The notes beneath the pieces are model-generated. The model did not search any database. It saw only the letters and a list, made by a program, of their open reading frames with translations, and had not been told where the DNA came from. Shown here in pieces: positions 6,297 to 13,876 of a DNA stretch of 21,331 bases (position 1 is the first letter of the stretch; every line of letters starts with the position of its first letter). A program made the position numbers and the translations under genes. The stretch is from Acidimicrobiales bacterium. Its GTDB lineage: Bacteria; Actinomycetota; Acidimicrobiia; Acidimicrobiales; JAKAVM01. The stretch lies in contig DAIDIS010000173.1 in NCBI GenBank assembly GCA_027451785.1, positions 1-21,331 of the forward strand. The letters are read 5' to 3'.

Positions 6297-8468
6297 CTAG
6301 GTCGAACTGGACAAAGCGCTGACCAAGAAGGCCAACACGGTCGCTTCCTCACGCCAAGAGTCGTAACGGCCCGAAGGGCCTTGGTGACCAGCTCCCATCT
6401 CGGTCTTCAGTACTATCCAATTGTTGGGATTGGCATCCCTGATCTTTGAAGCCCACTTGGCCGGTTCCCAGTACGCGACCCTGGGGTCATTCAGGCCAGC
6501 GGTTGCCAGGATCATGGGGTATGCCTGAAAAGCCCGCACGTTGTCGTAGGGTGAGTAGCCCTTCATGTACCGATAGACGTTCGCGTCCTCAACCGGGTTA
6601 CCCCATTCCTCCCACTCGCCGACGGTCAGCGGCAGTGTCTCGTCGAGGATGGTCGTGAGGGTGTCCACGAAGGGGACTTCAGCGACGGCGGCCTTGAAGA
6701 GCTCCGGTTCGAGGTTGAGCACAGCACCTATGAGAAGGCCGCCGGCACTTCCACCCCTGATAGCCAGCTTCTCGGGAGAGGTTATGCCCAGCCCTATTAG
6801 GTGCTTGGCGCAAGCTACGAAGTCGCTGAAAGTATTTGCCTTGTTGAGCATCTTCCCGTCCAGATACCAGCTCCTGCCCATTTCTCCGCCCCCCCTGATG
6901 TGGGCAATGGCGAAAACGAATCCGCGGTCCAAGAGGCTAAGGCGTGAGACCGAAAAATAGGGATCGATGCTTATCTCGTAGGAACCGTACCCGTACAGCA
7001 GGGTGGGCGTTTCTTGGGAAGGCTGGAGGGACGCCGAGTGAACCACCGAAATTGGGATCGCCGTTCCATCAGCTGCTTCTGCCAATAGGCGGTATGTGGT
7101 GTACTTGGCCGGGTCGTAGCCACCGAGAACCGGTTGAGCCTTCAATAGGGTGATGCTTCTGTTGGTCGTGTCTAGCTCAAATACGGATCTTGGTGTGACC
7201 AGGGAGCTGTACTCGTATCGCAGGCTCACCGAGGTGAAGTCGGGATTGGACGAGCCCCATGCGGTGGATACGTCCTCTGGCTGTGAGACGGAATAGCGTT
7301 CCTTCACCTTCAGCGGACCGAATCCGGGGGAGTCGACTTCGAGAACATGAATTCTGGAACAGCCGCCTTCCCTCAGGTAAAGGGCTAGGAAGCTGGAGAA
7401 GACGTCAACATCCTCAATCCTTGTGCCTATTGAGTGAGGCACGAGATCTTCCCAGTTTTCCGCAGACGGGTTATCCTCGGGAGCGACCACGACTTTAAAA
7501 TCTTCTGCGTCCCTGTTTGTCACGATTACAAATTGGGACCCGAAGTGCTCAACGCTGTATTCGGTACCGTGGACTCGCGGAGCAATCACCCTTGGGTTCG
7601 CCGAGGGATCCGAAGCAGGGATCACCCTGACCTCTGAGGTCGTCTTGCTCCCAGAGCTGACTACGACGAAGGCTTCGTCCTTTGTCAGTGAAACCCCTAC
7701 GTAGAAATGCTCGTCGGGTTCTTCATAGACCAGGTGGTCGGCCGGGATGTCTTTCGTCTCTGTCGTCGCTTTCGTCCCGGCGATTGGTTGTGCGTCCAAG
7801 TCGTGTGGTTGTGCGTCCAAGTCGTGCCGCCAAACTTGGTATGGGCGCATCGACTCGTCCGTTCGCGTATAGAACACGGAGCGCGAAGAGGCGCTCCATG
7901 CGGTCGAGTAATAGGTACCCTTTACCGGCAGCCCGACCGCACGGCCTGTTTCCAAGTCGACAACGGACAGTTCATACAGCTCCGAGCCGTCGAGGTCTAC
8001 GGAGTACGCCAAGAGCCGGTGGTCGGGGCTTACGTCGAATGCCCCAAGGGCGAAATAAGCAGACTTACCGGCAAGGTCGTTCTCGTCGAGAATGACCTGT
8101 TCCGTTCCTTCCGGAGAATCCGTGTCCGGTGCGCTTTTCCGGCAGTGGATCGGGTACTGGAGCCCTTCTTGCGTCCGTGAGTAGTAGAGCCAGCCGCCTT
8201 TGGTCACAGGAACCGACATGTCCGTCTCCTGGACCCTTGACTTTATTTCTTGGAAAATTTCTTCAGCGAGGGCGGCGCCGGGCTTGAGCTGGTCTTCGAA
8301 ATAGGCGTTTTCCTCGGCCAAGAGAAGTTCGACGTCAGGGTCCTCGCGATTGCGAATCCAGTAATAGGGATCTACGCGGGTATCGCAGTGTGCGGTGAGA
8401 GTTTGAGGGATTTTTTTTGGCTGGGGTGGCCGGGCTGAGGATTCGGCTTGGTTGGGCATTTGAACCAC
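6297..8468 (-). CDS. ptrB: Oligopeptidase B, S9A prolyl oligopeptidase family serine peptidase
   Basis: The 723-residue protein has an N-terminal beta-propeller and a C-terminal alpha/beta-hydrolase domain. The opening (DPYYWIRNREDPDVELLLAEEN) is characteristic of oligopeptidase B. The catalytic triad is visible: Ser574 in RGGSAGG, Asp661 in AGLNDPRV and His695 in GAGHQGPSGRY. By family knowledge it cleaves short peptides after Lys or Arg in the cytoplasm; I see no signal peptide. It is slightly longer than the roughly 690 residues usual for the family. The propeller contains a perfect 7-residue duplication (HDLDAQP twice, about residues 215-228) from a 21-bp tandem repeat. The start may be GTG 8468 or ATG 8459; neither has a clear ribosome site. 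It is divergent from sufB. Confidence 0.95.
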   Translation of the reverse strand: MVQMPNQAESSARPPQPKKIPQTLTAHCDTRVDPYYWIRNREDPDVELLLAEENAYFEDQLKPGAALAEEIFQEIKSRVQETDMSVPVTKGGWLYYSRTQEGLQYPIHCRKSAPDTDSPEGTEQVILDENDLAGKSAYFALGAFDVSPDHRLLAYSVDLDGSELYELSVVDLETGRAVGLPVKGTYYSTAWSASSRSVFYTRTDESMRPYQVWRHDLDAQPHDLDAQPIAGTKATTETKDIPADHLVYEEPDEHFYVGVSLTKDEAFVVVSSGSKTTSEVRVIPASDPSANPRVIAPRVHGTEYSVEHFGSQFVIVTNRDAEDFKVVVAPEDNPSAENWEDLVPHSIGTRIEDVDVFSSFLALYLREGGCSRIHVLEVDSPGFGPLKVKERYSVSQPEDVSTAWGSSNPDFTSVSLRYEYSSLVTPRSVFELDTTNRSITLLKAQPVLGGYDPAKYTTYRLLAEAADGTAIPISVVHSASLQPSQETPTLLYGYGSYEISIDPYFSVSRLSLLDRGFVFAIAHIRGGGEMGRSWYLDGKMLNKANTFSDFVACAKHLIGLGITSPEKLAIRGGSAGGLLIGAVLNLEPELFKAAVAEVPFVDTLTTILDETLPLTVGEWEEWGNPVEDANVYRYMKGYSPYDNVRAFQAYPMILATAGLNDPRVAYWEPAKWASKIRDANPNNWIVLKTEMGAGHQGPSGRYDSWREEATVLAFLVSALSSST
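7785..7826. repeat. Perfect 21-bp tandem duplication inside ptrB
   Basis: Two identical 21-base units lie head to tail at 7785-7805 and 7806-7826. Because 21 is a multiple of three, the reading frame stays open and the protein gains a second copy of HDLDAQP in its propeller domain. This looks like a recent slippage duplication. Confidence 0.95.
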
Positions 8469-8516
8469 AAGCTAGCGTGGAATTAGCCGTCGCAGAAGGT
8501 GGCTCATTTAAGTTGT

Positions 8517-8561
8517 TACTATGGGCGTAGTGCAAATTGCGAAGTCCTTTGGATCTTGCAC
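8517..8561 (+). promoter_or_regulatory. Candidate sufB promoter and operator-like inverted repeat
   Basis: A -10-like TACTAT lies at 8517-8522 with no good -35. Immediately downstream are GTGCAA (8530-8535) and its inverted copy TTGCAC (8556-8561), 20 bases apart. The first arm also overlaps a smaller palindrome, GCAAATTGC (8532-8540). The pair could bind a regulator just after the start of transcription or fold into an RNA stem. It does not match the SufR or IscR sites I know. The ribosome site GGGAGGTGAG (8570-8579) sits beyond it. Confidence 0.3.
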
Positions 8562-8581
8562 GGAAACCCGGGAGGTGAGAC

Positions 8582-9982
8582 ATGTCTAGTGGGAATTTCG
8601 ACCTGAGCAAATACGAACTGGGTTGGTCCGACGCAGAGGATTATGTCTTCAAGCCCAAGAAGGGCTTGAACGAGGAAATCGTCCGGGAGATGTCCGCTCT
8701 CAAGAATGAGCCGGATTGGATGCGAAACTTCCGGCTGCGGTCACTGAAGATTTTCGAGCGCAAACCGATGCTGCCATGGTTTGCAGTGAACATGCCGGAC
8801 ATCGACTTCGACGACATCTACTACTACATCAAGCCCACGGACAGGCAGGTCGATACGTGGGAGGCTCTTCCTGATTCAGTGAAGGAAACCTACGAGAAGC
8901 TGGGTATACCGGAAGCGGAGCGCAAATACCTGGCAGGTGTGACTGCCCAGTACGAGTCGGAAGTCGTTTATCATCGCAATCGCGAGGACCTGGAGCAACA
9001 GGGTGTGCTGTTCTGCGACATGGATTCTGCGGTGAAGGATTACCCAGAGATAGTCCAGAAGTGGTTCGGATCCATCATCCCTGCCAATGACAACAAGTTC
9101 GCCGCGCTCAACTCAGCCGTCTGGTCTGGGGGATCGTTCATATACATCCCGCCGGGCGTCAAGGTGGATATGCCCCTCCAGGCATACTTTCGGATCAACG
9201 CAGAGAACATGGGTCAGTTCGAGAGAACTCTCATCATCGCGGACGAGGGTTCGCAGGTTCATTACATTGAAGGCTGCTCGGCTCCCGTATACTCAACGGA
9301 CTCCCTCCACTCCGCCGTTGTGGAGCTTGTGGCCCTGCCTGGTTCCAGAATTACCTACACAACGATCCAGAACTGGTCTTCCAACGTATACAACCTTGTG
9401 ACCAAGCGCGCCCGGGCTGAAGCTGAGGCCCACGTTGAGTGGATCGATGGCAACATCGGTTCGCGCCTCACCATGAAATACCCCTCGGTGTACCTGGTCG
9501 GTCCAAAGGCCTCCGGCGAGGTTCTATCCGTTGCGTATGCGGGTACGGGTCAGCACCAAGATGCCGGTGCGAAGATGGTCCACGCCGCACCGGAGACGTC
9601 TTCCACGATCATCTCCAAGTCGATTTCAAAAGACGGGGGCAAAACCACCTACCGGGGTCTGGTCCACGTAGACGAAGGGGCCAAGTCCTCCAAGAGTTTC
9701 GTCAGGTGCGACGCACTGCTCCTTGACGATCATTCCGTCTCGAAGACCAAGCCGTACATGGAGGTTGAAGAGAGGGATGCTCAGATCGGCCACGAGGCAA
9801 CGGTGTCCAAGGTCGGCTCAGATCAGCTCTTCTATCTAATGTCGAGAGGCCTTTCGGAGCAGCAGGCCATGGGGATGGTCGTAAATGGGTTCATAGAACC
9901 CGTGACCAGGACACTGCCAATGGAATATGCCGTGGAGTGGAGCCGCTTGATCGAGCTTCAGATGGAGGGATCCGTAGGCTAG
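8582..9982 (+). CDS. sufB: Fe-S cluster assembly scaffold protein SufB
   Basis: The 466-residue protein is a full-length SufB: ELGWSDAEDYVFKPKKGLNEE at the N-terminus, VWSGGSFIYIPPGVKVDMPLQAYFRI in the middle, then the beta-helix core ending in EQQAMGMVVNGFIEPV. The residues needed for cluster building are present: Cys376 (in SFVRCDALLLDD, equivalent to E. coli Cys405) and Glu405 (in GHEATVSK, equivalent to Glu434), the same 29 residues apart. SufB forms the SufBC2D scaffold with SufC and SufD in the cytoplasm and receives sulfur from SufS, via SufU or SufE. A strong ribosome site (GGGAGGTGAG) precedes the ATG. The gene stands alone: the next plus-strand suf gene, sufD, starts 4.8 kb away, whereas the usual actinobacterial order is sufB directly followed by sufD. 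Confidence 0.97.
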   Translation: MSSGNFDLSKYELGWSDAEDYVFKPKKGLNEEIVREMSALKNEPDWMRNFRLRSLKIFERKPMLPWFAVNMPDIDFDDIYYYIKPTDRQVDTWEALPDSVKETYEKLGIPEAERKYLAGVTAQYESEVVYHRNREDLEQQGVLFCDMDSAVKDYPEIVQKWFGSIIPANDNKFAALNSAVWSGGSFIYIPPGVKVDMPLQAYFRINAENMGQFERTLIIADEGSQVHYIEGCSAPVYSTDSLHSAVVELVALPGSRITYTTIQNWSSNVYNLVTKRARAEAEAHVEWIDGNIGSRLTMKYPSVYLVGPKASGEVLSVAYAGTGQHQDAGAKMVHAAPETSSTIISKSISKDGGKTTYRGLVHVDEGAKSSKSFVRCDALLLDDHSVSKTKPYMEVEERDAQIGHEATVSKVGSDQLFYLMSRGLSEQQAMGMVVNGFIEPVTRTLPMEYAVEWSRLIELQMEGSVG

Positions 9983-9987
9983 GAGCC

Positions 9988-10009
9988 GCGGAATCGTAGC
10001 TAATTCCGC
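9988..10009. terminator. Hairpin between convergent sufB and glnD, possible terminator
   Basis: GCGGAAT (9988-9994) and ATTCCGC (10003-10009) form a perfect 7-bp stem with an 8-base loop, starting six bases after the sufB stop. No clean T-run follows, so intrinsic termination would be weak, but its place in a 143-base convergent gap supports a termination or RNA-stabilising role. I see no gene in the rest of the gap. Confidence 0.45.
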
Positions 10010-10125
10010 CCATTGGATTCATTCGGCATAAAACATTTCGTGCGGGATTTTCTTTTCAGCAAGTTTGTCTTCGGAATTTTGCCGAGGGCATCTAGTTGGC
10101 TTCAGGCTAGTGCTTCGGCGTTGGG

Positions 10126-12528
10126 TTACGGCCGGGGATTGGCATTCGCTAATTTCTCAAGGGAAGAGATCACCCTGCGATGGATCTCGTCAAGGTGATT
10201 GGAGTCGGTGACCTTCAGCCCGTTTGAATTGGTCACGTAGAAGACGTCGACCACTTCGTGGCCGAGGGTCGATGCCATTGCGGACGTAATGTCGAGACCG
10301 CTTTCGGCCAGGGCGGAAGTGATGGCGTTGAGGACGCCGACTCCGTCAGGGGCGCGTACCTCTATAACCGTCGCCCTCTGCGAAGCCTCATTATGAAAGA
10401 TGACTCTCGGCTCGGCGGGCTTTGCAGCGCCCGGGCGCCTTTGCCCTGCGTAAGCTCGGGCCTTTTCCTCCAGCTTGGAGTCCAAGTCGAGCTCACCTTT
10501 GAGCACTTTACCCAAGTCCTCTTTCAGGCGGCTCCAGGGGGGCTCCTTGTCGAATATCGACAAGACGACGAACTCCTCGATTGCAGCCGGAGAATTCGGT
10601 ACGGGAGCAACCTGAGCTGAAAGTACGGCCAGGTTATGTAACGCCAGTACACCGGTAACGAGCGATAGTAATCCTTGCCTGTCGTGTGCAATTACCGTTA
10701 GGGCCCATCCTGTGCCGTCAAGGTGCGGATGGTGGATTATCTCCAGGCCTTGATCCCTGTTTGCCACGGACTCCGCCAACCCGATCATCTCCGGCCCCAA
10801 CTCGCGCTCTTGATTCTCGGTCGGCTGGCCTGAAAGCTTCTTGGATGTCAGATCCACAAGCTTGGCTATAAGGCTTGCACGCCACGGTGTCCAAGCGGTC
10901 GGTCCGGTCGCGATGGAATCAGCTTCCGTGAGGGCCGATAGCAGTTCGAGGGTGTCGGTGTCTCGCACTGCCTCGGCTACAAAATCTATGGTCGCAGGGT
11001 CGTCAAGATCCCGACGGGTTGCAGCCTCGGGGACCACTAGGTGAAGGCGGACCATTTGGACGAGTGTCTCTATGTCTTCTTCCGCGAACCCCATGCGCAT
11101 GCCAATACGTCCGACTACATCTATTCCTGCGATCGTGTGGTCTCCGGGAAAGCCCTTCCCGATGTCGTGGAGGAGGGCACCGACGAGCAGGAGGTCAGGT
11201 CTCGATACTCGCCTGACGAGAAGTGAAGCTTGAGCAGCGGCTTCGCATAGGTGCCTGTCTACGGTAAAGCGGTGAAAGGCGTTGCGTTGAGGGAGGTTGC
11301 GAACCCTCGGCCATTCCGGGATCAGTCGTGCCAGAATCCCAGCATGGTCCAAGGTCTCCAGGGCATGTATCGCCTGGTGTCCTGTGCCGAGCAACGAAAC
11401 AAATGCGTTCCTGAGCGAGTCAGGCCACGGTTCGGGGATCTCAGGGGACGCTGACGCTATCGACGAGAGGCACTCGTCCGACACGACCGTGCCCAGTTCT
11501 GCTGCAGCCGTTGCAGCCCAGAAAGCCAATGCAGGCTCTTCGCTCGGCTTTGCTTCTGGGGCGAGTCCGATCTCTCCATCGACAAGTACCAGCGATTTTC
11601 CCAACGGGGCCGACTTGGGGCGCTTGGATGGGCGGGGGTTCTCCAGCCATTTCCCAATCCTGTGCCAAGCGTGGTCGGAGGCCCAAGCTATAGCTCTAGC
11701 CGAGGAGACGACCGCGACCATGAGGGCGTCGGCGTCGGCGTAACCAAGGCTGGTGGCGACCCGATCCTGATCCTGAAGCAAGAGCTGGTTGCTATCTTTC
11801 CCGGTGATCCTTTGCAGCTCCACTCGGATTCCGAGAAGAGAACGATTAGCGCCGGAAAGTTCGGCGTCCCGCAATGGCGACGAGACGGAATCGGTTGCGA
11901 CGGAAGCAGCAAAGAGTGCCTGAAAATCGCGCAATCCCCCTCGATCGTCCTTGATATCCGGCTCAAGGAGGAAGGCGACGTCGCCTCTCTCGCGGTGGCG
12001 GTCCGCCACGGACTCTGCCAGTTCAGCCAACCCAGAGCGGGCAAGTTTTCTCCATTGATCTTGTGCCGCAGGCGCAACTTCATCAGCGAGCGTTCTGTCC
12101 CCGGCAACATAACGGGCGTCCAAAAGGCCCAATGCAGCCTTCATGTCGTCTTTCGCCACCGCCAGAGCTTCCTTGAGCGTCCGCACGCTGTGGTCCAGCT
12201 TGATGCCTTGGTCCCAGATCGGATACCAGATCTCCTGGGCAATTTGGTCCACGCGTTTCCTTCTGGAGGAATGGACCAAGAACAGATCCAAGTCACTTGC
12301 CGGGCACATTTCACGCCTTCCGTATCCGCCGATGGCCATTAGCGCGAGTCCTCGCGTATCCCCTTCGGTAACTCTTTCGAAGAGAGCCGAGAGCCATTCG
12401 TCGGCGGCATCTGTGAAGTGGTCGCAAAATTGCGACCCAGCGATCGACGAGTCATCTACGAGGGCTTGCCTCTTTTCCTTCAGGGACTGGGGCACTCGGC
12501 CAGGATACGTGGCGTGAACCACGGGCAA
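10126..12528 (-). CDS. glnD: Bifunctional uridylyltransferase / uridylyl-removing enzyme (PII signalling)
   Basis: The 800-residue protein has the full GlnD domain order. The nucleotidyltransferase motif is GGYGRRE (67-73) with the metal-binding SDLDLF (Asp79, Asp81). LLEPDIKDDRGGLRDFQAL (about 187-205) follows. The HD domain has His454-Asp455 in ALLHDIGKGFPGDH, and two ACT domains lie at about 606-685 and 718-795. The enzyme modifies the PII protein (GlnB or GlnK) according to glutamine level; in Actinobacteria the GlnD homologue can adenylylate GlnK. Both catalytic domains look intact. The start is TTG 12528, with GTG two codons further in as an alternative. glnK, amtB and glnA are not nearby. 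It lies between sufB and the rest of the suf genes and is divergent from the small four-cysteine gene, with only 24 bases between their starts. Confidence 0.95.
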   Translation of the reverse strand: MPVVHATYPGRVPQSLKEKRQALVDDSSIAGSQFCDHFTDAADEWLSALFERVTEGDTRGLALMAIGGYGRREMCPASDLDLFLVHSSRRKRVDQIAQEIWYPIWDQGIKLDHSVRTLKEALAVAKDDMKAALGLLDARYVAGDRTLADEVAPAAQDQWRKLARSGLAELAESVADRHRERGDVAFLLEPDIKDDRGGLRDFQALFAASVATDSVSSPLRDAELSGANRSLLGIRVELQRITGKDSNQLLLQDQDRVATSLGYADADALMVAVVSSARAIAWASDHAWHRIGKWLENPRPSKRPKSAPLGKSLVLVDGEIGLAPEAKPSEEPALAFWAATAAAELGTVVSDECLSSIASASPEIPEPWPDSLRNAFVSLLGTGHQAIHALETLDHAGILARLIPEWPRVRNLPQRNAFHRFTVDRHLCEAAAQASLLVRRVSRPDLLLVGALLHDIGKGFPGDHTIAGIDVVGRIGMRMGFAEEDIETLVQMVRLHLVVPEAATRRDLDDPATIDFVAEAVRDTDTLELLSALTEADSIATGPTAWTPWRASLIAKLVDLTSKKLSGQPTENQERELGPEMIGLAESVANRDQGLEIIHHPHLDGTGWALTVIAHDRQGLLSLVTGVLALHNLAVLSAQVAPVPNSPAAIEEFVVLSIFDKEPPWSRLKEDLGKVLKGELDLDSKLEEKARAYAGQRRPGAAKPAEPRVIFHNEASQRATVIEVRAPDGVGVLNAITSALAESGLDITSAMASTLGHEVVDVFYVTNSNGLKVTDSNHLDEIHRRVISSLEKLANANPRP

Positions 12529-12552
12529 CTACTTAAGCGCGAGAATTGATAC

Positions 12553-12897
12553 ATGGCCATGAGAGAAGAGTGCAAAAACTTCCAGAGCCGGACTTACGAC
12601 TCCGGCGAGGTGGCGAGATTCTGCATTATTGACTTGGCGCCCGAGGCTCCATGGAAGTGCCCCGACGACTGTCCCAAGTACGAACGAAGGCTCGCTGATG
12701 TCGGCTGGACCCATGGCAACCTGGTCGAACCGGCAATTGAAGCCGAGCCAAACCTTCCGGAAGGCGAGGCAGCCGCGATTCTGGATCAAGCCGAGGACAT
12801 TATCAACGAGATCGGTCCTCAGGTTGTCAACGACGTCAAGCAGTGGCAGGCGAAAAACCAACGACCGGGTTGGAAGCGGCTTTTCAAGAATCGCTAG
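12553..12897 (+). CDS. Small four-cysteine protein of unknown function
   Basis: The 114-residue protein is not one I recognise. Its N-terminal third holds four cysteines: Cys7, Cys24, Cys36 and Cys40, spaced C-x16-C-x11-C-x3-C, with the last three in FCIIDLAPEAPWKCPDDCPKYERR. This pattern suggests a metal site (zinc or an Fe-S cluster). The rest is acidic and helical (EAAAILDQAEDIINEIG, then a basic end, KQWQAKNQRPGWKRLFKNR). There is no signal peptide or membrane span. The start is ATG 12553, with ATG 12559 as an alternative; there is no Shine-Dalgarno sequence. It is divergent from glnD and convergent with the crotonase gene. Its position among suf genes makes an Fe-S link tempting but unproven. 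Confidence 0.75.
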   Translation: MAMREECKNFQSRTYDSGEVARFCIIDLAPEAPWKCPDDCPKYERRLADVGWTHGNLVEPAIEAEPNLPEGEAAAILDQAEDIINEIGPQVVNDVKQWQAKNQRPGWKRLFKNR

Positions 12898-12934
12898 GTT
12901 CCGAAACCAACTCCGACCGTTGCGCTTGCTTGGA

Positions 12935-12960
12935 CCTACGGCCGGTTCTTGCGGCCTAGG
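12935..12960. terminator. Hairpin between the four-cysteine gene and the crotonase gene
   Basis: CCTA-C-GGCCG (12935-12944) pairs with CGGCC-TAGG (12952-12960): a 9-bp GC-rich stem with one bulged C and a 7-base loop. It lies in the 58-base gap between two convergent genes and overlaps the crotonase stop codon, as expected for a bidirectional terminator. No T-run follows. Confidence 0.45.
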
Positions 12961-13783
12961 AGCCGGTGAAATCAGGCGGACGCTTCTCTGCAAATGCCGC
13001 CATTGCCTCGATAAGGTCGTTAGAGAATAGGTACGAGGAGTTCCAAGCGGCTACGTATTCGAGTCCTTCCGCAACCGATCTTCCCTCCGAGAAATTCATT
13101 ACCTGCTTGGAGCCTTGGACTGCCAAGGGAGAGTTGGCGGCGATTTGGCTCGCAGTATCCATTGCCTTTGTGACCAGTGAGTCCCTATCGTCCGATACAT
13201 GGTTCACCAGCCCCATCGCCAGAGCTTCGCCTGCGTCAACGTCCCGGCCAGTGAATACGAGTTCCCTGGCCGCCCCTTTACCGACGACCCCTGGTAAGCG
13301 CTGCAGCGTGCCGATGTCGGCGACAATGGCAACCTTCGTTTCGCGAACCGAGAAGATGGCGTCCGAGCTTGCGTACCGAATGTCGCAAGCAGTGATCAAG
13401 TCGATACCTCCGCCTAGGCAATAGCCATTGATCGCAGCGATCGTTGGCTTTGGGCAGTCCGATACCGAATTGATTGCAGCCTGAAGCCGCCTGATCTCCC
13501 CGAGGGTGGTTTTGGACATCGATGCTCTCGATCCTGATTGTGCCCCCGAGCCACCGAAACCCCCGGACATCATCTCGGTCAGGTCCAGTCCAACACAAAA
13601 GGCCCGGGCCCGGGATGCCAGTACGACAGCCCGTATATTTTCGTCGGAGGAGACATCTGCCATTATCCGGGGAAGTTCGTCCCAGAAATCATGACCCATG
13701 GCGTTCAGCTTGTCGGGGCGGTCCAGCCAAACTGTAGCAACGTTCGAGCTGGTTTCGATGGAGAAAACCCGGTATTGGCTCAC
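12956..13783 (-). CDS. Crotonase-family enzyme, probable dienoyl-CoA isomerase-like
   Basis: The 275-residue protein is an enoyl-CoA hydratase/isomerase fold member: DRPDKLNAMG near the N-terminus, the oxyanion-hole segments RAFCVGLDLTEM (60-71) and INGYCLGGGIDLITACDIRYAS (118-139). In the helix after the second oxyanion loop it reads RETKVAIVADIGTLQRLPG, with Glu148 and Asp156. These match the Glu/Asp pair of eukaryotic dienoyl-CoA isomerase ECH1 (DVGTLQRLP) in both spacing and context, unlike the Glu/Glu pair of hydratases. It may therefore isomerise 3,5-dienoyl-CoA to 2,4-dienoyl-CoA in unsaturated fatty acid breakdown. The start is GTG 13783. A Gly/Ser-rich loop lies at about 73-88. It is divergent from the ACT protein gene. 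Confidence 0.88.
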   Translation of the reverse strand: MSQYRVFSIETSSNVATVWLDRPDKLNAMGHDFWDELPRIMADVSSDENIRAVVLASRARAFCVGLDLTEMMSGGFGGSGAQSGSRASMSKTTLGEIRRLQAAINSVSDCPKPTIAAINGYCLGGGIDLITACDIRYASSDAIFSVRETKVAIVADIGTLQRLPGVVGKGAARELVFTGRDVDAGEALAMGLVNHVSDDRDSLVTKAMDTASQIAANSPLAVQGSKQVMNFSEGRSVAEGLEYVAAWNSSYLFSNDLIEAMAAFAEKRPPDFTGS

Positions 13784-13861
13784 GTGGAGAAACTTAGCGC
13801 ACGACTTCCTCGGCGTTATCGTGTTGTTATTCGGCCCGAAATACGCAGGTAACAGACCGTC

Positions 13862-13874
13862 TATAACGTAATTC
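13862..13874 (+). promoter_or_regulatory. Candidate -10 element for a leaderless ACT-protein transcript
   Basis: TATAAC at 13862-13867 resembles a -10 box and ends nine bases before the ATG at 13877. Transcription would start around 13874, so the mRNA would have almost no leader; no Shine-Dalgarno sequence precedes the ATG. No convincing -35 is seen. This is the same layout as before the MaoC gene at 1723. Confidence 0.3.
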
Positions 13875-13876
13875 GC

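Noticed and set aside
11662..12342. Plus-strand open frame of 226 codons opposite glnD
   Set aside because: It is antisense to the conserved nucleotidyltransferase part of GlnD and shows no motif.
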